Assembly: GCA_023386635.1 (NCBI GenBank)
Contig: JAEWJH010000106.1
Location: 1-64,000, forward strand
Direction of reading: 5' to 3'
Length of the DNA: 64,000 nt
Source of the DNA: Pseudomonadota bacterium
GTDB lineage: Bacteria; Pseudomonadota; Alphaproteobacteria; Rhizobiales; Xanthobacteraceae
The notes under the pieces are model-generated. The model was given only the letters and a program-made list of their open reading frames with translations, had not been told where the DNA came from and ran no database searches. A program made the position numbers and the translations under genes. Numbering within the stretch: position 1 is the stretch's first letter; each line of letters starts with the position of its first letter. Of the stretch, positions 16,667 to 25,844 are shown one piece after another.

Positions 16667-18292
16667 ATGGCCTCGCACGGATTCGACTACATCATCATCG
16701 GCGCCGGGTCGGCCGGCTGCACGTTGGCGAACCGGCTCACCGAAGACCGCGGCGTCTCGGTGCTGCTGATCGAAGCGGGCGGCTGGGACCGGCATCCGCT
16801 GCTCAAGCTGCCGCTCGGCTGGGGCAAGGTGCTGCTCGATCGTATGTACGACTGGGGCTACGACACCGTGCCCGAGCCGACCATGGGCGGGCGCCGCATC
16901 GAAGTCGCGCGCGGCAAGGTGATCGGCGGCTCGTCGTCGACCAATGCCATGGCCTATGTGCGCGGCAATCGCGCCGACTATGACCGCTGGGCGAGCTATG
17001 GACTGCCGGGCTGGTCATACCGCGAGGTGCTGTCGTATTTCCGCAAGCAGGAAAGCTGGGAGAAGGGCGCGAACGACTATCGCGGCGGCAGCGGGCCGCT
17101 CGGCACGCGCGCGGCGCGCTACGAGGATCCGCTGGTCGACGCTTATATGGCTGCGGCCAAGTCGGCCGGCTATGCGCTCAATGATGATTACAACGGTGCG
17201 AGCCAGGACGGCTTCGCGCGTATGCAGATGACCATTCGTGGCGGGCATCGCGATAGCGCGTCGCGCGCCTATCTTCGTCCGGTGCTGGAGCGGCCGAACC
17301 TGACCGTGCGCACCGACACGCTGGTGACGCGCATCGTCATCGAGAACAACCGCGCCACCGGCGTCGAATGTCTCCAGGCCGGCGAACGTCGCTTCGTGCC
17401 GGCCGGGCGCGAGGTGATCCTCTCCGGCGGTGCGATCAATTCGCCGCAACTGCTGATGCTGTCCGGCGTCGGCGATTCCGATGCGCTGCGCACGCACGAT
17501 ATTGCGGTGAAAGCGGCGCTGCCGGGCGTCGGGCAGAACCTGCAGGATCACGCGACGGCGCTGCTGATCTATGGTCGGCGCGACGAAAGCCCGCTGTTGC
17601 GCAATATGCGGCTCGACCGGCTCGCACTCGGATTGGCTGAGGGTTATCTGCGCGGCACCGGTTTCGCCACCGATCTGCCCGGCGGCATGACGGCGTTCGT
17701 CAAGAGCCAGCCTGACGAACCGATCCCGGATATCCAGCTTCTCTTCATTTCCGGTTCGCTGGCGGCGAAGCCTTATCTGCCGCCGTTCTCTCCGCCATTT
17801 GCGGACAGCTTCGCCTGCCGCATCGTGCTGCTGCGCCCGGAAAGCCGCGGCGCCATCACGCTCGCATCGGCCAATCCGCTGACGCATCCGTCGATCCGTC
17901 AGGGTCTCCTGGCGACGCCGACCGACTGGCGGCGGTTGCGCGACGGCATCCGCATCTTCCGCGATTTTGCCCGCGCGCCGGAGATCGCGCCGTTCGTCGC
18001 CCGGGACATCGCGCCGAACGCAGACGTGACCACCGACGAGCAGATCGAAGCGTTCACGCGGCAGACGGCGGTGACGGCGCATCATCCATGCGGCACCTGC
18101 AAGATGGGCCGCGACGACGATCCGATGGCGGTGGTTGACGGCGAGCTTCGCGTGCGCGGCGTCGACGGATTGCGCGTGGTCGATGCGTCGGTGTTCCCCG
18201 ATCTCGTCGGCGGCAACATCAATGGCCCGGTGATCATGGTCGCAGAGCGTGCCGCGGACCTGATCCGGGGTAGGGCGCCGACGGCACCTTGA
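16667..18292 (+). CDS. GMC-family FAD oxidoreductase (choline dehydrogenase-like)
   Basis: 541 residues. The N-terminal dinucleotide-binding motif GAGSAGCTLANRL is followed by EAGG and the GMC signature GKVIGGSSSTNAMAYVRG (about 84-101). The second signature SGGAINSPQLLMLSGVG lies near 250-266. The C-terminal active site has HHPCGTCKMG and DASVFPDLVGGNINGP, carrying the His and Asn pair. The family oxidises alcohols to aldehydes with FAD. Here it probably handles an alcohol intermediate or side chain of the imported compound (inference). Confidence 0.93.
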   Translation: MASHGFDYIIIGAGSAGCTLANRLTEDRGVSVLLIEAGGWDRHPLLKLPLGWGKVLLDRMYDWGYDTVPEPTMGGRRIEVARGKVIGGSSSTNAMAYVRGNRADYDRWASYGLPGWSYREVLSYFRKQESWEKGANDYRGGSGPLGTRAARYEDPLVDAYMAAAKSAGYALNDDYNGASQDGFARMQMTIRGGHRDSASRAYLRPVLERPNLTVRTDTLVTRIVIENNRATGVECLQAGERRFVPAGREVILSGGAINSPQLLMLSGVGDSDALRTHDIAVKAALPGVGQNLQDHATALLIYGRRDESPLLRNMRLDRLALGLAEGYLRGTGFATDLPGGMTAFVKSQPDEPIPDIQLLFISGSLAAKPYLPPFSPPFADSFACRIVLLRPESRGAITLASANPLTHPSIRQGLLATPTDWRRLRDGIRIFRDFARAPEIAPFVARDIAPNADVTTDEQIEAFTRQTAVTAHHPCGTCKMGRDDDPMAVVDGELRVRGVDGLRVVDASVFPDLVGGNINGPVIMVAERAADLIRGRAPTAP

Positions 18293-18371
18293 TCTGCGGC
18301 GCGCCAAAACATTCAATAAAATCAATCTGCTACGGCATGGCCTCGGTCATGTGCGACGCCGGCCGGGAAAG

Positions 18372-18478
18372 CCATCGGGCGCACCGATAGCCGCATCATC
18401 AATTGCTGTTGGACAGGTCTGGCCGGCTGCGAAAAGCTTTGGCCCGAACCCCGACCATCCCAGCCACATGATGCAAGC
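18372..18478. repeat. upstream block shared with the amidase remnant
   Basis: Aligns with 3251-3362 and runs up to the amidase start. Because similarity extends across non-coding DNA, the duplication included the regulatory region. The stretch GCATCATCAATTG with TGTTGGACAGG is the best conserved part and is a candidate site for the LysR protein at 2302-3219. Confidence 0.7.
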
Positions 18479-19888
18479 ATGACGAATCTCTCACGCGCTT
18501 CAGCCGTCGAACTGGCGACCCGTATCAAGCAGAAGGACGTCTCGCCGGTCGAGGTGCTGGATGCGCATCTGGAAGCCATCGCGGTCCAGAATCCGAAATT
18601 CAACGCGATCGTCACGCTGGCGGAGGACACGGCGCGTGTCGCCGCGAAAGCCGCGGAGGCCGCCGTTCGCAACGGCGACAAGCTGGGCCCGCTGCACGGT
18701 CTGCCGGTGGTGATCAAGGACGTCACGCTGACGGCGGGCATTCGCACGACCTATGGCTCGCCGCTGTACAAGGATTTCGTGCCGACGGAAGATGCCGCGG
18801 TGGTCGCGCGGTTGCGCCGTGCCGGCGCCATTATTCTCGGCAAGACCAACGTTCCGGAATTCGCGACCGGTGCCAACACTGTCAACGCCTTGTTCGGGGC
18901 CACGCTCAATCCGTGGAATCCGGAATTGAGTCCCGCCGGTTCGTCGGGCGGGTCCGCGGTCGCGGTGGCGAGCGGCATGGTGCCGATCGCGCACGGCACC
19001 GACTTCGGATGCTCGGTGCGTATTCCGGCGTCGTTCTGCGGCATCGTCGGTGTTCGCACCACCGGCGATCTCATTCCCAACGAAGGCATGCGCCTGCCGT
19101 GGGACACCGGACAGGTGCATGGGCCGCTGGCACGTTCGGCGGAAGATGCGGCGCTGATGCTCGACGCGATGGTGGGGCTCGATCCGTTATGGCCGGCGTC
19201 GGCGATGCCGCCGTGGCCGAGCGCGCTCGCCGAGGTGCAACGCACTGAGGACGCCAAGGGTTTGCGCGTCGCCTATGTCTCGGACATTTCCGGCCTCGGC
19301 GTCGACAAGGATGTCGACGATCTCTGCCGCGCGGCGGCCAAGCGTCTCGCCGATGACGGTGCGAGCGTCGAAGAGATCACGTTCAACGTCTCGGAAGGGA
19401 TCGACGCTTACAAGGTGTTGCGTGGCCAGTGGATGGTGGGGCAGCAGCTCGAGCGCATGGCGATGCTGCCGGAGTTCGGCCCCAACCTTGCGGGCAACAT
19501 CCGCGATGGGTTGAAGCTGACGGTCGAAGACGTCGCCAAGGCGGAATTGGTTCGCGAAAAATGCTTGAACAAGTTCCGCAAGATCCTGTCGCGCTATGAT
19601 GTCCTGCTGACGCCGACCGCGCCGGTGACGCCTTATCCCGTGGTGAAGAATTTCCCCGATCTGATCGGCGGCAAGCGCCTGGACAATTACATCGACTGGG
19701 TGGCGTCGAACTTCCTGGTGACCATGGTTGGTTTCCCGGCCGGGTCCGTGCCGTGCGGCAAGACCGACGTGGGGTTACCGGTCGGCTTGCAGATCGTCGG
19801 TCCCCGGTTCTCCGAACCGCGCATTCTTGGCCTGTCGAAACTCGTGCAGCGCCGTGCGCCGGTCGGCTGGCCGACATTCGCCGGCTAG
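18479..19888 (+). CDS. amidase-signature family amidase
   Basis: 469 residues. The Ser-cisSer-Lys triad of the amidase signature is complete: K80 (VVIKD), S155 (AGSSGGS) and S179 (TDFGCSVR). The fold is cytoplasmic and no signal peptide is seen. It hydrolyses an amide (or releases ammonia) from a small substrate whose identity is not readable. It begins 187 bp after the GMC gene, behind its own duplicated upstream block, so it may be transcribed separately. A decayed sister copy lies 15 kb upstream. Confidence 0.93.
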   Translation: MTNLSRASAVELATRIKQKDVSPVEVLDAHLEAIAVQNPKFNAIVTLAEDTARVAAKAAEAAVRNGDKLGPLHGLPVVIKDVTLTAGIRTTYGSPLYKDFVPTEDAAVVARLRRAGAIILGKTNVPEFATGANTVNALFGATLNPWNPELSPAGSSGGSAVAVASGMVPIAHGTDFGCSVRIPASFCGIVGVRTTGDLIPNEGMRLPWDTGQVHGPLARSAEDAALMLDAMVGLDPLWPASAMPPWPSALAEVQRTEDAKGLRVAYVSDISGLGVDKDVDDLCRAAAKRLADDGASVEEITFNVSEGIDAYKVLRGQWMVGQQLERMAMLPEFGPNLAGNIRDGLKLTVEDVAKAELVREKCLNKFRKILSRYDVLLTPTAPVTPYPVVKNFPDLIGGKRLDNYIDWVASNFLVTMVGFPAGSVPCGKTDVGLPVGLQIVGPRFSEPRILGLSKLVQRRAPVGWPTFAG

Positions 19889-20065
19889 CTCGCGTCGGCC
19901 GGATGCAGGCCGCCACGCCGTGGCGAGCGGCGGCGGGAATCCTGCCGCCCTGGCTTTTCGCCCTATCCGGCCTCCATGCGGCGCGATCCGGGCGGTTTTT
20001 CCCCGTGCCGCCATCGGCCTACCCTGCTTTTGCCCTTCCTCTGGCCTTTACCCTTGCCGGTTGCG

Positions 20066-20093
20066 TTGACGGGAATTACTTCATGCTTAAAAT
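20066..20093 (+). promoter_or_regulatory. predicted sigma70-type promoter of the ferredoxin oxidoreductase genes
   Basis: TTGACG, 16-nt spacer, TAAAAT, in an unusually AT-rich patch about 80 bp before the start codon. The rest of the 283-bp gap after the amidase is GC-rich and holds a small GGCGGC/GCCGCC hairpin but no gene. Confidence 0.6.
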
Positions 20094-20171
20094 AATTCGC
20101 AGCTAGCCGGCCGCGTGCTATGCGTGCCGAAGGCGCACCCGAGTGCGGGGCGGGCGCGCGTGGAGTGGGAT

Positions 20172-22322
20172 ATGGCGGAGCGTTCGTTCGCCCGGGAAGT
20201 CCAGGATCTGAAGCTCGGCGCCGGCGCGGAATTTCGCGGCGAGGGCATCCTCGCGATCACCAAGGCGTTGCTGCAGTCCGGCGTCGGCTATGTCGGCGGG
20301 TACCAGGGCGCGCCGATCTCGCATCTGATGGACGTGCTGTCGGACGCACAGGAGATCCTGTCCGACCTCGACGTGCATTTTGAAACGTCGGCGTCGGAAG
20401 CGGCTGCTGCTGCCATGCTGTCGGCCTCGGTGAACTATCCGATCCGCGGGGCGGTCACCTGGAAATCGACGGTCGGCACCAATGTGGCATCCGACGCACT
20501 CGCCAATCTCGCCTCGGGCGGCGTCAAGGGCGGCGCGCTGATCATCATTGGCGAGGATTACGGCGAAGGCTCCTCGATCATGCAGGAGCGTTCGCACGCC
20601 TTCGCGATGAAGTCGCAGATCTGGCTGCTCGATCCGCGCCCGAATCTGGAAAGCATCGTCAAGGCGGTGGAGGACGGTTTCCAGCTCTCCGAGGCGTCGA
20701 ACACGCCGGTGATGCTGGAAGTGCGCATCCGCGCCTGCCACGTGCATGGGCGCTTCGTCACCAAGGACAACCAGCGGCCTGCCTTCACGCTGAAGCAGGC
20801 GCTTGAAAATCCGCAGCGCGACACCAGCCGCATCGTCCTGCCGCCGGCGGCCTATCTGCACGAGAAGGAAAAGATCGAGCAGCGCTGGCCCGCCGCCGTG
20901 CGCTTCATCAAGGAGCGTAAGCTCAACGAGACGATGCCGGGCGATGTGAGCCATCTCGGCATCATCCTGCAGGGTGGCATGTATAACGGCGTGATCCGCG
21001 CGCTGCAGGATCTCGGCCTCGCCGACGTGTGGGGCCAGTCCCGCATTCCGCTCTATGTGATGAATGTCACCTATCCGCTGATCGACGACGAGATCGTCGC
21101 GTTCTGCGAGGGCAAGAGCGCTGTGCTGATGGTCGAGGAAGGCCAGCCCGATTACATCGAGCAGGCACTGCACAAGATTCTGCGCACCGCCGATGTGCCG
21201 GCGCGCATCCATGGCAAGGACATGCTGCCGATCGCCGGTGAATACACTGCGGTGGTGATGGCGACCGGGATGCGCAGCTTCCTGGCGAAGGTGGCGCCGG
21301 ACTTGCTGCCGGATCAGGTGCGCGCCTCCAACAATCCGTCGATCATGGCGAGCGACGAGGTGAAGGCGCTGGCCGAGGTGGTGCCGGCGCGTCCCGCCGG
21401 TTTCTGCACCGGTTGCCCGGAACGGCCGATCTTCGCGGCGATGAAGCTGGTCGAAAAGGAACTTGGGCTGCACCATGTCTCCGCCGACATCGGCTGCCAC
21501 CTGTTCTCGATCCTGCCGCCGTTCAATATCGGCGCGACCACCATGGGCTATGGTCTCGGCGCGGCGTCCGCGTCGGCTTTCAACGTGAAAGCCGGTAAAC
21601 GGTCGATCGCGATGATGGGCGACGGCGGCTTCTGGCACAACGGCCTGACCAGCGGCATCGGCAACGCGGTGTTCAACAAGCACGACGGCGTCGTGATGGT
21701 GGTCGACAACTATTATTCGTCGGCGACCGGAGGGCAGGACATCCTGTCCTCGCGCGCCGACAATACGTCGCGCTCGACCAAGCATCCGATCACCGAAGCG
21801 GTGAAGGGCATCGGCGCCAAATGGGTGCGGCAGATCGACCGGACCTATGACGTCGCGAAGATCCGCGACACGCTCAAGGAAGCGCTGACCACGCCGGAGG
21901 CGGGGCCGAAGATCATCGTCGCGTCGTCCGAGTGCATGCTGAACAAGCAGCGCCGCGTGAAGCCGTTGTTCAACAAGGCGGTGAAAAGCGGCAAGCGCGT
22001 GGTGCGCGAGCGTTTTGGTGTTGATGAAGACGTTTGTACCGGCGATCACGCCTGCATCCGTCTGTCCGGCTGTCCGTCGCTATCGGTCAAGCACACCGCC
22101 GATCCGCTGAAGGACGATCCGGTGGCGGCGATCGACAACACCTGCGTCGGCTGCGGCAATTGCGGCGAGGTGGCGGAAGCCGCCGTCCTGTGCCCGTCGT
22201 TTTATCGCGCCGACATCGTTTACAACCCCACCGGTTTCGACCGCTTCATGGCGCGCCTGCGCGCCGGCGTGATCGGTTTCCTGCAGCGTCGCCGCGCGCG
22301 GCAGCGTCCCGCTCTGGCCTGA
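20172..22322 (+). CDS. indolepyruvate ferredoxin oxidoreductase-like, TPP subunit (IorA-type)
   Basis: About 716 residues from the ATG preceded by GGAGTGGG. The pyrimidine-binding domain comes first (GYVGGYQGAPISHLMD). The TPP-binding domain (about 400-590) contains GDGGFWHNGLTSGIGNAV and VVDNYYSSATGGQ. The C-terminal iron-sulfur part has C-x5-C-x5-CP and CVGCGNC. The family decarboxylates aryl-pyruvates to aryl-acetyl-CoA with ferredoxin as electron acceptor. The first cluster motif is irregular, as in other proteobacterial homologues. It is followed after four bases by its partner subunit. Confidence 0.92.
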   Translation: MAERSFAREVQDLKLGAGAEFRGEGILAITKALLQSGVGYVGGYQGAPISHLMDVLSDAQEILSDLDVHFETSASEAAAAAMLSASVNYPIRGAVTWKSTVGTNVASDALANLASGGVKGGALIIIGEDYGEGSSIMQERSHAFAMKSQIWLLDPRPNLESIVKAVEDGFQLSEASNTPVMLEVRIRACHVHGRFVTKDNQRPAFTLKQALENPQRDTSRIVLPPAAYLHEKEKIEQRWPAAVRFIKERKLNETMPGDVSHLGIILQGGMYNGVIRALQDLGLADVWGQSRIPLYVMNVTYPLIDDEIVAFCEGKSAVLMVEEGQPDYIEQALHKILRTADVPARIHGKDMLPIAGEYTAVVMATGMRSFLAKVAPDLLPDQVRASNNPSIMASDEVKALAEVVPARPAGFCTGCPERPIFAAMKLVEKELGLHHVSADIGCHLFSILPPFNIGATTMGYGLGAASASAFNVKAGKRSIAMMGDGGFWHNGLTSGIGNAVFNKHDGVVMVVDNYYSSATGGQDILSSRADNTSRSTKHPITEAVKGIGAKWVRQIDRTYDVAKIRDTLKEALTTPEAGPKIIVASSECMLNKQRRVKPLFNKAVKSGKRVVRERFGVDEDVCTGDHACIRLSGCPSLSVKHTADPLKDDPVAAIDNTCVGCGNCGEVAEAAVLCPSFYRADIVYNPTGFDRFMARLRAGVIGFLQRRRARQRPALA

Positions 22323-22326
22323 CGGC

Positions 22327-23892
22327 ATGAACGCGCTCACCCCGATCGCAGGCGTCTCGACCCGGCCGATTTCCATCGCCGTGCTGGCCATGGGCGGGCA
22401 GGGCGGCGGCGTGCTGATGGACTGGATCGTTGCGCTCGCGGAAAGCCAGGGCTTCATCGCCCAGTCGACCTCGGTGCCCGGCGTGGCGCAGCGCACCGGC
22501 GCGACGATCTATTATGTCGAGATGATCAAGGCCCGGACCGATGGCGTGCAGCCGGTGCTGTCCCTGATGCCGGAGCCGGGTCGCGTCGATGTGGTGATCG
22601 GCGCAGAACTGATGGAAGCCGGCCGGGCGATCCTGCGCGGACTGGTGACGCCGGAGCAGACCACGCTGATCGCCTCATCGCACCGCTCGTTCGCGGTGCA
22701 GGAGAAGATCGCACCGGGCGACGGCATCGGCGATCCGGAGAAGGTGTTCGAGGCGGCGCAGGTCGCGGCCAGGCGTTTCATCGCCTTCGACATGGCGACG
22801 CTCGCCGAGCAAACGGGGAGCGCCATTTCGGCGGTGTTGTTCGGCGCGCTTGCCGCGTCGGGCACGTTGCCGTTTGCGCGCTCGGCTTACGAGGACACGA
22901 TCAAGGCCGCGGGCGTCGGCGTTGCCGGCAGTCTGCGTGCCTTCGCCGCCGGCTTCGACGCGACGGCCGCCGCATCCGCGCCGGTGATGCCGCCGCCGAT
23001 GACCGACATCAAGGTGGCGCCGGCGTTGGCGCCGATCGGCCATGCCGGTTTCGATGCGCTGGTCGCGCGCGCGCAAAACGAGTTTCCCGCAGCGGCGCAC
23101 GGCATGCTCGCCGCCGGCCTCCGCCGCGTCGTCGATTTTCAGGATGTCGCCTATGGCGACGAATATCTCGATCTCGTCGCGAGTCTCAAGCCGTTCGCGC
23201 GCGAGGGCGACCCGGCGCTGCTCGATGCGGCGGCGAAATACATCGCCACCGCCATGGCCTATGACGACGTGATCCGCGTCGCCGATCTCAAGACCCGCGC
23301 CACGCGCTTTGCCCGCGTGCGTCAGGAGATTGCCGTCGGCGACGAGCAACTGGTCTACACCACGGAATTCATGCATCCGCGCATGGAGGAGGTGACGGGA
23401 ACGTTGCCGGCCCGATTGGGCGAATGGATCGAGGCGCGGCCGCGCCTGTTCCGCGCGCTCGATCGTGTGGTCAACAAAGGTCGCCGCGTGCAGACCGGCA
23501 CCATCCGCTGGTTCCTGCCGCTCTATATCCTTGGCGGGATGCGCCGCTTCCGGCGCGGGGCGCTGCGCCACAAACGCGAGGTCGCGCATCGCGATCACTG
23601 GCTGGCGGCGGTGCGCACGGCCGCAGCGCATGATCATGCGCTGGCGGTGGAGATGCTGCAGCTTCGCCGCCTGGTGAAAGGCTATTCGGACACGCATGCG
23701 CGAGGCCTGTCCAAGTTCGACCAGGCGCTGGCGGCAGCGCAGCGTCTTGCCGGCCGGCGCGATGCGGCCGACTGGACGCGTCGGCTGCGGCAGGCGGCGT
23801 TGGCGGACGAGGAGGGCACGGCGCTGGCCGGCGCCATCGCCACCATCGACAGCTTCCTCAGCGACGAGGCGGCTACGACGTTACGCCACTAG
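22327..23892 (+). CDS. indolepyruvate ferredoxin oxidoreductase-like, gamma subunit with DUF6537-type tail (IorB-type)
   Basis: 521 residues. Residues ~15-215 are the pyruvate ferredoxin oxidoreductase catalytic gamma domain (AMGGQGGGVLMDWIVALAE, PGVAQRTGATIYYVE). Residues ~240-515 are the long helical extension seen in proteobacterial IorB proteins. It forms a complex with the preceding TPP subunit to oxidise aryl-pyruvates such as those from Trp, Phe or Tyr transamination. Physical linkage to the dioxygenase cluster suggests an aromatic amino-acid-related degradative context (inference). Confidence 0.9.
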   Translation: MNALTPIAGVSTRPISIAVLAMGGQGGGVLMDWIVALAESQGFIAQSTSVPGVAQRTGATIYYVEMIKARTDGVQPVLSLMPEPGRVDVVIGAELMEAGRAILRGLVTPEQTTLIASSHRSFAVQEKIAPGDGIGDPEKVFEAAQVAARRFIAFDMATLAEQTGSAISAVLFGALAASGTLPFARSAYEDTIKAAGVGVAGSLRAFAAGFDATAAASAPVMPPPMTDIKVAPALAPIGHAGFDALVARAQNEFPAAAHGMLAAGLRRVVDFQDVAYGDEYLDLVASLKPFAREGDPALLDAAAKYIATAMAYDDVIRVADLKTRATRFARVRQEIAVGDEQLVYTTEFMHPRMEEVTGTLPARLGEWIEARPRLFRALDRVVNKGRRVQTGTIRWFLPLYILGGMRRFRRGALRHKREVAHRDHWLAAVRTAAAHDHALAVEMLQLRRLVKGYSDTHARGLSKFDQALAAAQRLAGRRDAADWTRRLRQAALADEEGTALAGAIATIDSFLSDEAATTLRH

Positions 23893-23948
23893 CGAAACGG
23901 CGGGCTTCGTGTCTTGCTGCGCCGGCAAGATATGATGGACGAGATCGC

Positions 23949-24329
23949 ATGACGACCGATGCAGCCCCCTGGCCGACCGAAATGCGCCTGCATAAGGATC
24001 GCCGAACTCTGACGATCGCTTTCGACAACGGCGAGCGGTTCGACCTACCCGCGGAATATCTGCGGGTGCGTAGCCCAAGCGCGGAAGTGCAGGGGCACTC
24101 GCCGGACGAACGGCAGACCGTCGGTGGCAAGCGCGACGTGATGGTCCTCGAAATCCTGCCGGTGGGTAATTATGCCGTCCGGCTCATGTTCGACGACATG
24201 CATTCCACCGGCATCTATAGCTGGGACTATCTGCGCGAGCTCGGCGCCCGTCACGAAGCCAATTGGCAGGAATACCTCGACGAGCTGGCCGCCAAGAACC
24301 TGTCGCGCGAGCCCGCCCGCCGGCACTGA
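23949..24329 (+). CDS. DUF971/GBBH-like N-terminal domain protein
   Basis: 126 residues, a stand-alone gamma-butyrobetaine-hydroxylase-like N-terminal domain: WPTEMRLHKDRRTLTIAFDNG, then LPAEYLRVRSPSAEVQGH and a C-terminal SWDYLRELGARHE. Homologues are widespread in Alphaproteobacteria, sometimes near iron-sulfur or Mrp genes; the role is unproven. It lies 56 bp after the ferredoxin oxidoreductase genes on the same strand and may be co-transcribed. Confidence 0.88.
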   Translation: MTTDAAPWPTEMRLHKDRRTLTIAFDNGERFDLPAEYLRVRSPSAEVQGHSPDERQTVGGKRDVMVLEILPVGNYAVRLMFDDMHSTGIYSWDYLRELGARHEANWQEYLDELAAKNLSREPARRH

Positions 24330-24429
24330 CCGGGCCGATTGTATTTTTCCGCCTTACAGCCGCTGCGTTAGCTCATCTTTAACCTCGCTTTCGTAGGAAT
24401 GTTAACCATTCCACGGAGGATGACCGACC

Positions 24430-25137
24430 ATGCGCATGACGACCTACGCCCTTGTTGCAGCGGCGGTATTTGTCTCCCCCTCGGCTTTCGCGGCCGATCT
24501 CGCCCGACCGATGCCGGTCAAGGGCGTGCCCTACGCTCCCTACATCCCGGCGGCCTATGACTGGTCCGGCTTCTACGGCGGCTTGAACGTCGGTTACGGC
24601 TGGTCCAGCGGCTCCGGCACGATCACCATGGGTGCGGCGGGCTCCGGACCCTATTCGGCCAGCGGCAACGGCATCCTCGGCGGTGTTCAGCTCGGCTATA
24701 ACTGGCAGACCGGCTCCCTGGTGTTCGGCGTCGAAGCCGACTTCCAGGCGACGGGCGGCAAAGGTGACGTGAACGGCTCTGCCGGCGCGACCACCTTCAC
24801 CGGCTCCGCCAAGACCCCCTGGTTCGGCACGGCCCGGGGCCGTATCGGCTACGCCTTCGACCGCTGGATGGTCTATGCCACCGGCGGCGCCGTTTATGGC
24901 AAGGGCACGCTCGACGGCACGGTCTCGACCACCGGTCCGTTCAGCGCCTCCTCCACCTATTGGACTTACACGGTAGGCGGCGGCGCGGAATTCGCGCTCT
25001 GGGGCAACTGGACCGCCAAGCTCGAATATCTCTATGCGGGATCGCCCAGTTCGGCGCCTGTGCCGCCCGGCACGACCGCGCTCTCGGGCAGCGGCCGCAC
25101 GCATGTCCTGCGCACCGGCCTGAACTACCGGTTCTGA
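24430..25137 (+). CDS. outer-membrane beta-barrel protein (Omp25/Omp31-like)
   Basis: 235 residues with a signal peptide ending PSAFA. Then comes DWSGFYGGLNVGYGW, the hallmark of the rhizobial 8-strand Omp25-type barrels, alternating strands rich in Gly and aromatics, and a terminal LNYRF whose last Phe is the BAM recognition residue. It is exported to the outer membrane. An AT-rich leader precedes it and a classical terminator follows, so it is monocistronic. Confidence 0.92.
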   Translation: MRMTTYALVAAAVFVSPSAFAADLARPMPVKGVPYAPYIPAAYDWSGFYGGLNVGYGWSSGSGTITMGAAGSGPYSASGNGILGGVQLGYNWQTGSLVFGVEADFQATGGKGDVNGSAGATTFTGSAKTPWFGTARGRIGYAFDRWMVYATGGAVYGKGTLDGTVSTTGPFSASSTYWTYTVGGGAEFALWGNWTAKLEYLYAGSPSSAPVPPGTTALSGSGRTHVLRTGLNYRF

Positions 25138-25165
25138 TCGTCGCCCGCCTGTCATCCGACGACCT

Positions 25166-25194
25166 AACGGCCGCTGCCCTGCAGCGGCCGTTTT
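25166..25194 (+). terminator. Rho-independent terminator of the outer-membrane protein gene
   Basis: 11-bp stem AACGGCCGCTG/CAGCGGCCGTT with CCCTG loop, running into TTTT. It lies 29 bp after the stop codon. Confidence 0.85.
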
Positions 25195-25307
25195 GCTGTC
25201 GGTGGGCGGCCGTCCCCAGGAGCCGGAAGTTTATGGGAAATTTACTTGCCCGGGCGGAGTAGCGCGGTCCTCCTGTCCTTTGGCCAAAGCCCAAAGGATA
25301 ATTCTTC

Positions 25308-25517
25308 ATGCGACTGATGGTTGTGTATGCCCTGCTCGTGATCGTCGGCGAAATCGCCGCGGTCGAACTGGGGCTCTATCTCGATGCGGTGGTACCGACC
25401 TTCAGCCTGCCGATCGCGCTCGCGCTGTTCTTCTCGGTCCTGGTCGTGATGTGGCCGATCGCCGTGTTCATCACCGAACGCTGGCTGATGGGCAAGGAAG
25501 GTCACGCCAAGGCTTGA
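25308..25517 (+). CDS. small two-helix membrane protein
   Basis: 69 residues: a first helix MVVYALLVIVGEIAAVELGLYL, a short loop, a second helix SLPIALALFFSVLVVMWPIAVFI, then a basic tail with ERWLMGKEGHAKA. Similar small inner-membrane proteins occur in Bradyrhizobium-type genomes without assigned function. It has its own spacing from neighbours and no recognisable partner. Confidence 0.7.
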   Translation: MRLMVVYALLVIVGEIAAVELGLYLDAVVPTFSLPIALALFFSVLVVMWPIAVFITERWLMGKEGHAKA

Positions 25518-25573
25518 GGGCGGCCTGAACGTCTGCCGATGGAACAGCCTCGTCGCCGCGGACGTTGGCAGAC

Positions 25574-25804
25574 ATGGTCGGCAAGCGCGTTCAAATCCAC
25601 GACGAGACCTGGGCGGAGCTGCAGATCCTCGGCGAGGATCGCATGATGACGTTTCAGGAGCTCGCCGACGAGGCGCTCAACGACCTCTTGAAGAAGCATG
25701 GGCGTCCGGCCAATCTCAAGGACGCCCTGCGCAAGAGCGTCCGGTCAGACTCGTCCGCGGACGTGATCCCCTTGCGCCGGCACCCGCGCACGCGCCGCTC
25801 CTGA
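25574..25804 (+). CDS. ribbon-helix-helix-like small protein
   Basis: 76 residues from the ATG (a TTG three codons upstream is possible). GKRVQIHDETWAELQILGEDRMMTFQELADEALNDLLKKHG reads like a beta-strand followed by two helices, as in RHH/CopG antitoxin-type repressors. The C-terminus is basic. No toxin gene is next to it, so an orphan regulator is more likely than an antitoxin. Confidence 0.7.
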   Translation: MVGKRVQIHDETWAELQILGEDRMMTFQELADEALNDLLKKHGRPANLKDALRKSVRSDSSADVIPLRRHPRTRRS

Positions 25805-25844
25805 CGCGGGCGGTCTCAGGCGCTTCTTGGCGACAAGGGTGGGA

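Noticed and set aside
20118..22049. Long open frame (643 codons) on the minus strand opposite the TPP subunit gene
   Set aside because: It is entirely antisense to a well-matched enzyme gene, has an Arg/His-rich composition typical of shadow frames in GC-rich DNA, and has no recognisable domain.
25574..25804. Antitoxin of a toxin-antitoxin pair
   Set aside because: The protein is RHH-like, but there is no toxin-like gene on either side; the neighbours are a membrane protein and a metal exporter.
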